Origin: Carposina sasakii
Lineage: Eukaryota; Arthropoda; Insecta; Lepidoptera; Carposinidae
Assembly (NCBI GenBank): GCA_014607495.2
Contig: CP053149.1
Coordinates: forward strand, 496,001-560,000
Direction: 5' to 3'
DNA length: 64,000 bases
The position numbers and the translations under genes are program-made. Shown piece by piece: positions 10,879 through 19,950 of the stretch (its first letter is position 1; every line of letters starts with the position of its first letter). Under the pieces are notes generated by a model. That model saw only the letters and a program-made list of their open reading frames with translations. It was not told the DNA's origin and did not search any database.

Positions 10879-12744
10879 TCAATAGTCTTGAGTCATCTCC
10901 ACTTGAGGTGAGGTGATCCTCTCTGCTCGAGGGTGAACGCTCGGTATCTCTATGCTCTGCAGACAGCGGGCGGCGGCGGCGGCGCGCGCGCTCGAATCGG
11001 CGTGCGCGGGGGGCGCGGCGGGCACAGGCTGGGGCACCCGCCATCGGCACCTTAGCCGTCTAATTGATATTACCACTCCGATGATTCCCAAGATGCCAAA
11101 TACCACGTATATCATGGTGTAATGATGAATGTCATGATATGAGATGCTGTTTGATATCACATCTGCTTGCTTCAGCTTCTTTATGCTCTCTCCGAGTTGA
11201 AATAATTCTTGTTGCATTTCAGGTGACTCCTTCAGGGTCGGAGAGGTAGGTATGGAGATATTGATAACGTCATTTATCGGAGGAATATTCGGCAGATAAA
11301 TTTCAGGTTTCAAGTTAACTTCGCTTGTATGAAGTTTGTGCGGGAGTACAGTAAAACTGTCCGTTTTTATAATACAGCTATACTGGGCATGTATAATACC
11401 TGTGTCGGTCAGCTGATGTGCTGTAACTTGATCTTCGCATATTATCCGGACTGAACATCGATTACAGCAAAAATATAGATATGTATTTATACTGTTTAGT
11501 TCTTCCCATTTGTTTTTACAATTCTTGGTAATTGTAGTACATTCTGCAGATTCCATTTTACAAAAACTTTTATCTTCCCTAATATAGTACTCCGGTTTTC
11601 GAACATGGCAAAAGAGAGTTTCTGATAGAACTAGGCAGGATCTGATGTCATTTTCGGTCAATGGCGTATAAACGTCCTTCATCATGTTAATCGCAATATA
11701 ATCAGATATCGGAATTATACTGACCATTTGATTTCCTTTCTTCTCTGGTACGGATATTAATTTAAGAATTTCGTAACCGTCTCTGCTGATGAGAGGTAGT
11801 CTTATCTCAAAAATAAGCACATCTTCTGCGAGTCTTGCCTTTACTTGTAGCAGCTTGAAGATCTTAGATAACTCTGTATGAAGGTTTTCAATTGGAAGCG
11901 AGACGTCCTTAGGTAATTGGCTCGCGATGATACCCAGCTCCTTGATGAGTTGATCGGGGGTTAATAGATGAGAATCGAACCGACCGTGGTATATGTCCGT
12001 AATAGTATCCAATAATGTATTTTGAATACTACGTAGATTATGTAACATGTTGCTCGCTACTGTCGCCCCTATCTTAAAGGAGATAAGGATCCGATTGCCC
12101 TGAACTTCGTCTTTTATCTGATTAAGGGACTTGTCTAATGTATTAATATGTTTGTTGATCATTTTGTGTTGCAACTGCATTGTTGATTCAGCTCTTTTTA
12201 ATAGATTAAATTCGGCTTCTATAACTGACGTTTGATTTTTCCAAAGAGAGGCTATATATTTCTCGTTGTCTCGAACTAGTGCGATGTCTTTTCTGTACTT
12301 CGCGGCAAAATTTTCGTCTAATACTCCAAACAGGCTGTTAGCAAGGTAACCGACACCATTGATAAGTCCCCGGCGCCGGCGCACTTGCGTGTTCGAAATA
12401 TGCTTGCTAAGTAACATTTGATTGTAGTACTCGAGTTCCGCGAATCCGTGACGTAATTGTAGTATTATAACGTCACAGAGGCCTTGTTGCCGTATAGTGT
12501 TACATGTATCTTGTAGTGTTTGCGTATATTTTTCTAGCGCCTTTATTCCTTCCCAATAAGGCTCTAAACTATAATATGCGACGATTTTCCATTCATTCTT
12601 GATTATCATCATGTCGGAGATCTTGTCAAAATAAAGTCCTTGACCCTTTCTGATTTGGGTCACGTTGACGTCGCATTGAGAAGTTGACACGATAGATAAG
12701 AGCAGAAATAATGTTGTGACTATAGAGTTGAGGCTAAACTTCAT
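10879..12744 (-). other. Envelope (fusion protein-like) part of the polyprotein
   Basis: It starts at an internal ATG at 12744 (residue 1420). A hydrophobic signal peptide spans about residues 1423-1440. A furin-type site RRRR at 1541-1544 is followed by GLINGVGYLANSLFG, which fits the fusion peptide of the F-protein/errantivirus-type envelope family. A membrane anchor lies at about 1962-1980, then a basic and Ala/Pro-rich tail. Several Cys pairs and N-x-S/T sites lie in the ectodomain. It is contiguous with pol with no stop, so it could be cut from a polyprotein or made from a spliced RNA; see findings. No frameshift is seen. Confidence 0.85.
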
Positions 12745-15700
12745 ATGACCACTTGCGCTTACTTGGCGTTTTCTATCTGTAGTCACTGACATTACGTCAT
12801 TTGTTTGACGTAGCTTGACGTCACAACTTTGCGTTGAACTTTGTGGGTGTTTATCGGCGTTTGCTAGCAAAGTAGAAATTTTGATAATAGGCCGCTTCAA
12901 ATATCCACTTTTAGTCTTCAACGTAACGACACGCACGTAACCGTCCTTTCCTTGATGCAGTTCGGTAACTCTACCCATAGCCCACTTGCCTGGCGGTAGG
13001 TTGTCGTCATGGATTAGCACGACGTCATCGACTTGTAAGTTACGTTGAGGGTTTCTCCATTTACTCCGTGCGGCTAATTGCATTAAATATTCTGAGCGCC
13101 ATCTTTTCCACAAATCCTGTAGAATTTTTTGGGTTATATACCATCTTGTGCGTTGATCCTTTTCTGTTTCCATCAACGTCAGAGTTGGCCCACTTGCTAA
13201 AAAGTGAGACGGCGTAAGGTAATTCAAATCTTCTGGATCTTCAGTTAATGGGCATAATGGTCTTGAATTTAGGCAGCCCTCTATTTGGGCTAGGAGAGTT
13301 GAAAATTCTTCGTAAGTGAGACGTTGTTCGCCAATTACTCGTTTCAGATGATATTTAAAACTTTTCACTGCCGCCTCCCAGAGGCCTCCTGCTGACGGCC
13401 AAGCGGGGGCATTGAAATGCCACGTGATTTCCATTTCCGCTATCTCACCAAGGAAATCTTTGTTTATTACATTTTGTATTTCTTCAAATTCAAGTTGTAG
13501 CAACTTACTAGCTCCGAGGAAATTACGTCCGTTATCACTGTAAAGGTGTTCTGGTTTACCTCTACGGGCTGACATCCTTCGAATAGCGGCTAGTAAGGAC
13601 GATGTTGTCAAGTCTGCCACCAACTCAAGGTGCACCGCCTTGGTCACCATGCACACAAACACAGCTACATACGCCTTTGTGGTCTTGATACCACGTCCCT
13701 TGTTAGATTTCACGTATACGTGGCCTGTGTAATCCACACCGGTGTGCATGAAGGGACGGGATGGGTTTATCCTTGATTCCGGCAAGTCTCCCATTATTTG
13801 ATAGTTTTTATCTGGGTTATGCTTTTTGCACGTAATGCACTGGCGAATAAATTTTTTTGTTGTTTTAATTCCACCAAGTAGCCAATACTTTTGCCGAACA
13901 AATGACAATGTAATGCGAGCTCCTCCGTGGTAGGTATTTTTATGCGCTTGCATAATAATTAACTCGGTCAAGCGACTGTTTTGAGACAAAATAATTGGAT
14001 GTTTCATCTCTGGATTGATATGGGCATGTTTTAATCTCCCGCCAACTCTCATAATACCATCTTCATCAAGAAAGGGGTTCAAACTCAAAATCTTGCTTTT
14101 GGAGGGCACTTGGTTGCCCTTTCTTAGTTCGTTTATCTCAGTTTGAAATTCGTTTTCTTGTACCCTTTTGATAATTATCTTATTAGCTAGCTTGATTTCC
14201 GTTAGAGTGAGGTAGGGTTCCGTTTTTCTGTCTTGTTTTCGACTTATGAACCGACGAATCCACGCCAGCACGTGTATAACCTTGGCGTAAGAGCTATACT
14301 TGTCTAATAGTTCAACCACGAGATTATTAGTGTTGGTTGCAGAATATACCTCCCCGAGGATTAGCTTAGTTTTTGCTTCTTCATTTGTCGTATAAATCAT
14401 CTTGCTTGATTCTTGTTCTTTGAACGTGATTGTTGGAAGCCATGCCGGTCCTTTCCACCATAATGCGTGTTCTTCTAATTGCTTAGCTGTTAGTCCCCGG
14501 CTTGCACAATCTGCTGGGTTCTCGGCAGATTTGACGTAGCGCCAACAAGTAGCAGGAATAACTGGTGTAATTTGTTGTACCCTGTTGGCAACAAATACTT
14601 TCCAACGCTGGGTTTGACCTTGTAGCCAGCCTAGAACAGCAGTCGAATCCACCCAACCATAAACCTTGACGCGATGATTGCTCAGACTTTCTCGTACTTT
14701 CTCCATTAATGTAGCTAGTAGGAGAGCTCCACACAACTCCAATTTCGGCAAGGATATGTCTTTATTATGGGGTACTAATCTTGATTTTCCCGCCACTAAA
14801 GTTATTAAAGTTTGACCTTGTTTATTTGTTTTGCAATAAATTACACAGGCGTACGCTTTCTGCGATGCGTCACAGAACCCGTGTAATTCGATATCGCTCG
14901 ACGATTCAGTACCTAACCATCGTGGTATGTTTAGGTTATTTATAGCTGCTATGTTTTGTTTAATTTTAACCCATTCCTTGTTAATATCTTCGGGGATCTT
15001 GTCATCCCACTGAAGGTTTCTTTTCCACACAGACTGAAATAGGAGCTTCATCTGTGTTGAAATCGGCGTTAGCCATCCTAGTGGGTCAAATAGCCGAGCG
15101 ATTTCGGACAAAAGTTGCCTTTTCGAACAGACAGTCGTAATCTCAGCTATCTCAAATTTCAATTTAAACGTAAATACGTCATCTGTGGAGTTCCAATTGA
15201 GGCCTAATGTTTTCATTGACTCTGGCTGTCTAAAGTTGTAGGTCTTATCCGCACATTCGCCCTTGTCGGCGTCTTGATTAGTTAATGTGGGATGGTTAGA
15301 CTTCCACTTTCTTAAGTTGAAGCCGCCTGACTGTAGTAACTGTATAAGATCCTTTTGTAGTTTTTCGGCTGACGTCACTGAGTCGGACCCATGTAAGAGA
15401 TCGTCCATATAAAAACATTGTTCGACCACCTGAGCAGCTTCTGGGTATTGTAACCTTTCATCACGCGCCAATTGTTTCAGCGTCATCATGGCGAGAAAGG
15501 GGGCGGCCTTGGTGCCATATGTGACTGTTGTTAGCTGGAACTCTTCTAAAGGTTTATGCAACCCGTCTCGCCATATAATTTTTTGAAGGTTCTGGTCATC
15601 GGGATGTACCCATAGCTGCCTAAACATCTTTTCTATATCTGCCACAAAAGCAATTCGGTGTTGCCTCCACTTTAGTAGCAATATCAAAATATCTTTTTGC

Positions 15701-17001
15701 AAATTTGGGCCTTTGTACATGATGTCGTTTAAACTGGTCCCACTTGATGTCTTTTCTGACCCATTGAATACTACACGAAGTTTAGTGGTAGTAGATTCTT
15801 CGCGCATTACACAATGGTGGGGCAAGTAGTAACATTCAGGCTTTAGGTTATCACGTGCCAGTTTCATGTGACCGAGTGATAGGTATTCATCCATAAATGC
15901 CTTGTAAAGTATAGCCATAGTTTTGTGCCTCGATAATTTCTTCTCCAAATGTAAAAATTGTGCGATGGCTTTATGTTTCGACTGTCCTAACGCAGTTTTT
16001 GTATTGGGCTTACGGGGCAGTCGCACTTGATATCTTCCGTCTCTTAGCCTTGTTGTTGTGGAATTGTAAAATTTAATGCAATCTTCCTCTTCGGTCGAGT
16101 GTATACTATCCTGATGAATGTCTTCGATTTGCCAAAATTGTTGTATCTCTTCGATATTGTTCAACACAACGTTACAATGTAGACTTTGTACCCTGCCGCA
16201 CAAAATCCACCCAAGTTTTGTTTCTTGGGCTAGTAACTGAGATGAATCTTGTTTTCGTACTCCACTTAGAATTATATTGGCGTATACCTCGGCGCCCAAA
16301 AGAATATCTATCGGGTTACTCAAGTAATATTGAGGATCGGCTAACTCTATTTCTTCTAGGAATGTCCATGATGGTTTGGGGAGCGTGGTGTTAGGTAAGT
16401 TTCTTGTTAAACTTTTCATTATTAAAGCTTCTACTTCAAATTCGTAGCTTCCCTTTAATGAAATGCATGAAATGTTAATCTTTCCTTTGCAAGTTGTATC
16501 GTTAGTGCCGATTCCTGTAATCACCCCTTTATGATTATGTCTTTGTATTTTCAACAGTTGTGCAGCTCTCTCGCTTATCAAGGAAACTTGCGAGCCTTGG
16601 TCTATGAGAGCTCGGAAACTATGCTGCACTCCGTTGCTGGCACGTACTTTGACCTGTGCTGTCGCTAGCAAAACATCGTTCATTGACACTGTTTGCTTGT
16701 TATTGTAGATTGGTTGTTGCGCAACATGTATAGCGCCGCTGTTTCCTGCCGGTTTTGAACTAACAGAATTATTTTGGTTACTAAGAGCGTCATGTAAGAT
16801 GGTGTTATGGTAATTATTACATTCCCGACAGCGTTTATTTGACATACAAGGCTTTCCATTATGTGAATATAGACAATTAATACATAGATTGAGCCTTGTA
16901 ACTGTTTTCTTCTGCACCACTGGATTCATCTCCCTGAATTGAGCACAAAAATAGATGCCGTGATCTTGAGAGCAAACTGGACATCTAATTTGATTCCTCA
17001 T
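10879..17001 (-). CDS. BEL/Pao pol-env polyprotein, 2040 residues
   Basis: This frame encodes the enzymes that copy and integrate the element, followed by an envelope. Residues 1-65: Cys/His-rich region (C7, C10, C19, C40, C43, C52, C58, C61), likely the nucleocapsid-type zinc part. Residues 110-245: Pao-type aspartic protease (DUF1758), active site ALIDQGSQ with D134. Residues 395-600: reverse transcriptase, FVADIEKMF (D455) and YMDD at 531-534. Residues 705-840: RNase H-like, FCDAS (D711), E755, D785. Residues 1005-1060: zinc-binding H1020/H1025/C1055/C1058. Residues 1080-1215: integrase, D1090, SDNG with D1156, GLWEA with E1209. Residues 1285-1380: DUF5641. Residues 1420-2040: envelope. 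The frame starts at ATG six bases after the gag stop and in the same frame, so it may be reached by readthrough. All key residues seem present. Retroelement assignment is certain; expression mode is inference. Confidence 0.95.
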   Translation of the reverse strand: MRNQIRCPVCSQDHGIYFCAQFREMNPVVQKKTVTRLNLCINCLYSHNGKPCMSNKRCRECNNYHNTILHDALSNQNNSVSSKPAGNSGAIHVAQQPIYNNKQTVSMNDVLLATAQVKVRASNGVQHSFRALIDQGSQVSLISERAAQLLKIQRHNHKGVITGIGTNDTTCKGKINISCISLKGSYEFEVEALIMKSLTRNLPNTTLPKPSWTFLEEIELADPQYYLSNPIDILLGAEVYANIILSGVRKQDSSQLLAQETKLGWILCGRVQSLHCNVVLNNIEEIQQFWQIEDIHQDSIHSTEEEDCIKFYNSTTTRLRDGRYQVRLPRKPNTKTALGQSKHKAIAQFLHLEKKLSRHKTMAILYKAFMDEYLSLGHMKLARDNLKPECYYLPHHCVMREESTTTKLRVVFNGSEKTSSGTSLNDIMYKGPNLQKDILILLLKWRQHRIAFVADIEKMFRQLWVHPDDQNLQKIIWRDGLHKPLEEFQLTTVTYGTKAAPFLAMMTLKQLARDERLQYPEAAQVVEQCFYMDDLLHGSDSVTSAEKLQKDLIQLLQSGGFNLRKWKSNHPTLTNQDADKGECADKTYNFRQPESMKTLGLNWNSTDDVFTFKLKFEIAEITTVCSKRQLLSEIARLFDPLGWLTPISTQMKLLFQSVWKRNLQWDDKIPEDINKEWVKIKQNIAAINNLNIPRWLGTESSSDIELHGFCDASQKAYACVIYCKTNKQGQTLITLVAGKSRLVPHNKDISLPKLELCGALLLATLMEKVRESLSNHRVKVYGWVDSTAVLGWLQGQTQRWKVFVANRVQQITPVIPATCWRYVKSAENPADCASRGLTAKQLEEHALWWKGPAWLPTITFKEQESSKMIYTTNEEAKTKLILGEVYSATNTNNLVVELLDKYSSYAKVIHVLAWIRRFISRKQDRKTEPYLTLTEIKLANKIIIKRVQENEFQTEINELRKGNQVPSKSKILSLNPFLDEDGIMRVGGRLKHAHINPEMKHPIILSQNSRLTELIIMQAHKNTYHGGARITLSFVRQKYWLLGGIKTTKKFIRQCITCKKHNPDKNYQIMGDLPESRINPSRPFMHTGVDYTGHVYVKSNKGRGIKTTKAYVAVFVCMVTKAVHLELVADLTTSSLLAAIRRMSARRGKPEHLYSDNGRNFLGASKLLQLEFEEIQNVINKDFLGEIAEMEITWHFNAPAWPSAGGLWEAAVKSFKYHLKRVIGEQRLTYEEFSTLLAQIEGCLNSRPLCPLTEDPEDLNYLTPSHFLASGPTLTLMETEKDQRTRWYITQKILQDLWKRWRSEYLMQLAARSKWRNPQRNLQVDDVVLIHDDNLPPGKWAMGRVTELHQGKDGYVRVVTLKTKSGYLKRPIIKISTLLANADKHPQSSTQSCDVKLRQTNDVMSVTTDRKRQVSASGHMKFSLNSIVTTLFLLLSIVSTSQCDVNVTQIRKGQGLYFDKISDMMIIKNEWKIVAYYSLEPYWEGIKALEKYTQTLQDTCNTIRQQGLCDVIILQLRHGFAELEYYNQMLLSKHISNTQVRRRRGLINGVGYLANSLFGVLDENFAAKYRKDIALVRDNEKYIASLWKNQTSVIEAEFNLLKRAESTMQLQHKMINKHINTLDKSLNQIKDEVQGNRILISFKIGATVASNMLHNLRSIQNTLLDTITDIYHGRFDSHLLTPDQLIKELGIIASQLPKDVSLPIENLHTELSKIFKLLQVKARLAEDVLIFEIRLPLISRDGYEILKLISVPEKKGNQMVSIIPISDYIAINMMKDVYTPLTENDIRSCLVLSETLFCHVRKPEYYIREDKSFCKMESAECTTITKNCKNKWEELNSINTYLYFCCNRCSVRIICEDQVTAHQLTDTGIIHAQYSCIIKTDSFTVLPHKLHTSEVNLKPEIYLPNIPPINDVINISIPTSPTLKESPEMQQELFQLGESIKKLKQADVISNSISYHDIHHYTMIYVVFGILGIIGVVISIRRLRCRWRVPQPVPAAPPAHADSSARAAAAARCLQSIEIPSVHPRAERITSPQVEMTQDY
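10965..11034 (-). repeat. GC-rich trinucleotide-like tract in the env tail
   Basis: Repeated GCG/CGG triplets make this about 70-bp tract far more GC-rich than the rest of the element. It encodes an Ala/Arg/Pro-rich cytoplasmic tail (residues about 1990-2012). Confidence 0.75.
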
Positions 17002-17007
17002 TTGATG
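17002..17007 (-). other. gag-pol junction: six bases after an in-frame TAA
   Basis: The gag frame ends in TAA (17008-17010). CAT CAA follows and then the pol ATG, all in one frame. A C directly after the stop is a context that favours readthrough in many eukaryotic systems. It may instead be a simple inactivating mutation. Confidence 0.8.
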
Positions 17008-18414
17008 TTAATTTGTAGTAGCCTTGTTGCTTGAATAGTACTGCTTGAAACGTGATGCATTGGTGTTAGGTGGCGATGACGTAGACGGGTTATTGTACCT
17101 TTGAGTCACGTTTTCTTGTTTGCGTCTTGATGCTTCTAAAGCGGTAAATTTGGATTCCAAAAATTTTAAAAATTCATTCAATATGGGTAGTTCTCTTGGT
17201 TGTGTTAATGAGGCCATGTAGTCGTTGTGTGTGTCGGGGTCTAATTTCGACGAAAGTAGGTGTATAAGTATGGGGTCCCATGTCTCGATGTTAACTCCCA
17301 AGTTTTTGATGCCGTTCATACACTCTACTGTCACGTCATGTAGTCTTTTGATGTGACTTGATGTGCCTTGTTGCATAGCCGGTAGAGACATCAAAGTATT
17401 CATGTGAGTGGTGAATATTAATTTTCTATTGTTGTATCGGTGGTTGATGATGTCCCAACACGTGACATAATTTTCGGAGCTTATTGGAAGATGTTGTATG
17501 AGGCGCTCTGGTTCTCCTTTTATTTTACTCTTGAGGAATTGCATCTTTTGTGCACTTGACAGGCAGGGATTATTGTGAATCGCCTCGGTGAAAAGATCTT
17601 TAAATGATGTCCATTGCTGGTAGTTGCCATGGAAAACAGGTATCTCTAGCATCGGTGTCGACTTTTCACGGTGAGCTACGGACCACAGTTTACTATTAAT
17701 TTCCGTTTTTATGTCACTGTATCTTTTTTCGTACGCTGTAAATGTTTGTTCGTAATATTCATCTTCCTCTCCATTAAGCTCGCTATCGATGTCCCAATGG
17801 AGTTTGTCGATAGTTGACCAACGTGCTTCTAAGTTCTTCAATATGTCGTCGAACTGCCATTTTTCTTTCACTACCGCTAAGTTTATGTTTGTAAGCGTGC
17901 GTGAGAGAGCTTTAAAGTTAGTTGTTTGTCGACGTAGCATCTCATTTAACTTGTTAGGTTGGCTATCCATTGTACTGCCGGCAGATTCTTGTGGGTTATT
18001 CTGCCTTGCCAGCCGACTTGACTCGAAGCTGGTTTTATCTTCGCCCAATCCCGCAGGGACCGCTGGACTGGAGGGCCTTGAACTTGCTGGATTCAACCAA
18101 GGCGTAGCTGGTTTCATTGCAAACACAGGAGACTTAAGCATAGACTCTTTAATTTCTTTATAAAATGATCGTGACTTCTCGTATTGATTAGCAGTGAAGT
18201 AGTCGTAGTTTTGATTTTCCGATTTAATGAGGTGTTCGTGATTCCTCTGGAATTCAGCCCAGTATTGGTCCAAGGTCTCTACTTTTCTCTTGATGTAATC
18301 AGGTGTCCTACGTGATTGGCCGTCTTTCTTAAAATTCGACCACAGCTGATTAATGCCGTCTACAATTTGCTGTTGATTTTGTAAGAGGTAAGTGAAATCT
18401 AGGCTTGTTTCCAT
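17008..18414 (-). CDS. BEL/Pao Gag (capsid-type) protein, 468 residues
   Basis: This is the structural protein that would build the particle. I start it at the ATG at 18414; an upstream in-frame GTG at 18426 is less likely in an animal. (Residues below count from that GTG, so subtract 4.) N-terminal residues 1-100 are charged with helical character, 100-150 is Pro/Ser-rich, and 155-250 is helical and may be coiled. Residues 258-445 match the DUF1759 gag region of Pao elements: EIPVFHGNYQQWTSFKDLF, then QKMQFLKSKIKGE and WDIINHRYNN. The protein ends at TAA. The zinc-knuckle part that normally closes Gag lies beyond the stop, at the start of the pol frame, so without readthrough this Gag would lack its RNA-binding end. 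Confidence 0.9.
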   Translation of the reverse strand: METSLDFTYLLQNQQQIVDGINQLWSNFKKDGQSRRTPDYIKRKVETLDQYWAEFQRNHEHLIKSENQNYDYFTANQYEKSRSFYKEIKESMLKSPVFAMKPATPWLNPASSRPSSPAVPAGLGEDKTSFESSRLARQNNPQESAGSTMDSQPNKLNEMLRRQTTNFKALSRTLTNINLAVVKEKWQFDDILKNLEARWSTIDKLHWDIDSELNGEEDEYYEQTFTAYEKRYSDIKTEINSKLWSVAHREKSTPMLEIPVFHGNYQQWTSFKDLFTEAIHNNPCLSSAQKMQFLKSKIKGEPERLIQHLPISSENYVTCWDIINHRYNNRKLIFTTHMNTLMSLPAMQQGTSSHIKRLHDVTVECMNGIKNLGVNIETWDPILIHLLSSKLDPDTHNDYMASLTQPRELPILNEFLKFLESKFTALEASRRKQENVTQRYNNPSTSSPPNTNASRFKQYYSSNKATTN

Positions 18415-18767
18415 TGTACAATTCACTTACTTACTTGCTAATAATGAATAAACTTGGTTATATTCCTTGCTTCTTCCTGTTCACTTGTTAAACTTGAGTT
18501 CCTTGACGTTCGTTCTTGCTAAAACATGTTTCTTGATAAACAACAAACACTTGATAAAGCTTGATAAAATAAAATTAGAGCTTGTTCTCTTGATAAAAAC
18601 CTTCTTGTGATTTGTATCCTTGATCGCTTGGTCGTGTCCAGTGTTTTCGTATTCCTTACGGATGACCTTATGCGCCTTCTCAACTCTACTGGGGAGGACC
18701 GCTTGTGGTAGGCCAGCAGAGCCGATTCGCAGTCACACGTTAGAAACACAAAAAACACTAAACAAAT
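18415..18767 (-). other. Untranslated leader of the BEL/Pao element
   Basis: It lies between the primer site and the gag ATG. In sense, two overlapping GTAAGT splice-donor matches lie at 18434-18425, just before the ATG. It also has several CTTGAT/CTTGTT-like short repeats. A 79-codon minus frame here (18519-18758) shows no domain and is not called. Confidence 0.6.
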
Positions 18768-18780
18768 GCTCGAAGGACCA
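18768..18780 (-). promoter_or_regulatory. Candidate primer-binding site
   Basis: In sense TGGTCCTTCGAGC lies four bases after the LTR end. TGG is the complement of a tRNA CCA end. I recall similar primer sites in other insect BEL/Pao elements but cannot name the tRNA. Confidence 0.6.
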
Positions 18781-18784
18781 CTAA

Positions 18785-18826
18785 TGTAGGAGCACGTGTC
18801 TGCTGATAAATCACTTTAATAACTTG
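18785..18826 (-). repeat. 5' LTR remnant (42 nt)
   Basis: TGTAGGAGCACGTGTCTGCT (18785-18804) and GATAAATCACTTTAATAACT (18805-18824) match the 3' LTR, where 63 nt separate them. The sense 5' three-quarters of the LTR, including any promoter, is missing. Confidence 0.8.
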
Positions 18827-18827
18827 T
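18823..18827. other. Candidate target-site duplication CTTGT (right)
   Basis: It matches 10530-10534. It overlaps CTTG of the LTR block, so the duplication and the LTR edge cannot be separated by eye. Confidence 0.5.
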
Positions 18828-19609
18828 ATACATAATAATAATATAATCCAAACTTAGTAATATTTATACTTACCTAGAATGTTTTTAAAAGTATGCAAAA
18901 TTTTATTCTCATGCTGATAGAATAAGGCCTTACATTGCGTCGATAATTCTCTGTTAAAATATATCTGCAATAGTGCCTATTTCTATCAAAAATATCATAT
19001 GAAACCTACGTTAAGTTTATCGCTTCACTTGACAGTATCACACACAGAAATCGTTTGTACTTACAATATACAGCCGGAAGTCTATACATTTATTATTCTA
19101 CGTTTATTTGCAACACAGAAGTTTTTTCATAGCCCTGCTTGACATCCAGTATCATCTACTTCCATCTATATCTCATGTATCTACTGTTATGTTATATTAC
19201 ATAACATTTATGTGAATGTATTCGTAAGCAAATGTTTTAGACAATAAATCCAGTTCCGGAAGCGTGTCGGATGTAGGAAGGTAATGAATCATAGCCAAGG
19301 GGGTACAGTCCGCCGTATTACCAAGTACACCCGCAAACACCTCGTTAGGTAAGTCATAATGAGTTTCGAGATGATGGTGTAACTGAAGTGTACCAGGTAG
19401 GGGCATAAGAACACAATGACGCGATGTCGTGGATGTCCCAGGACCGCTATTTCTTAATGCCGTATAATAAACTTCAGTAATAATGAAGTAAGAAACACTG
19501 GGCTGTCTGTTTGTTATTTGATAACTGGTTGTCAACTATAAAAAACCGTTTTGTGAGGTTGCAGTAAATCAAAGCACTTCGTTCAGTGGAATTTTAATTA
19601 AGTATAAAT
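18828..19609. other. No recognised feature; unassigned minus frame 19197-19535
   Basis: A 112-codon frame (19197-19535, minus) is the longest outside mobile elements here. I do not recognise it; it shows no signal peptide, domain or repeat. AT-rich sequence surrounds it. I leave it uncalled. Confidence 0.35.
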
Positions 19610-19950
19610 ATTCACTATGGGTGCGCCCACCACCGGGCCTATCGGGATCTACATATATTTCGGCAACAACCATGGCATCCTTAGGATTATAGAAATTAGT
19701 AAATTAGTAAACCACTAATTATTATGAAACTCTAAAATCCAACACATTACCTACAATTATTTATTTATCTACATTATTTATTTTTGATTTCGGAATAGTG
19801 CAATGTATTGTCTTGCATACTAGGTGCTCGAGTCTGGTTTCTCGTGGCGATTGTAGTCAGTGCAAGTGCCTGTTTTCGCAGTTATGAGTTATCAGATCCG
19901 AGGGTCAGTGGAGGGTGTAGGGCCCGGTGGTGGGCGCACCCATAGTGAAT
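19610..19950. repeat. Perfect 30-nt inverted repeat, 281-nt spacer
   Basis: The arm at 19610-19639 begins ATTCACTATGGGTGCGCCCA and continues CCACCGGGCC. Its exact reverse complement is 19921-19950. The arms are GC-rich in AT-rich surroundings. No duplication is visible outside them and the interior has no ORF. It could be a small DNA element, or two insertions in opposite orientation. Confidence 0.85.

Larger units (their letters stand above)
10535..18826 (-). mobile_element. BEL/Pao LTR retroelement with env-like gene
   Basis: In sense order (right to left) there is a 5' LTR remnant, a primer site, a leader of about 350 nt, gag, one in-frame stop, pol, env, a purine tract and the 3' LTR. 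Domain order protease-RT-RNase H-integrase is as in BEL/Pao. A fusion-type envelope at the end of the same frame resembles the arrangement reported for the Drosophila roo group. Coding parts are open over 2040 codons, so the insertion is probably young, yet the 5' LTR is cut to 42 nt, so the copy has probably lost its own promoter. No other element has inserted into it. Confidence 0.92.

Noticed and set aside
14483..14734. 83-codon minus frame inside pol
   Set aside because: It overlaps the conserved RNase H region in another frame and has no domain.
17789..18163. 124-codon plus frame opposite gag
   Set aside because: It is the antisense of the conserved gag frame.
18424..18426. GTG as the gag start
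   Set aside because: An ATG follows four codons later at 18414; non-ATG starts are unlikely in an animal retroelement.
19197..19535. 112-codon minus frame as a host gene
   Set aside because: No domain, no splice context and no codon signal that I can judge; kept only as unassigned.
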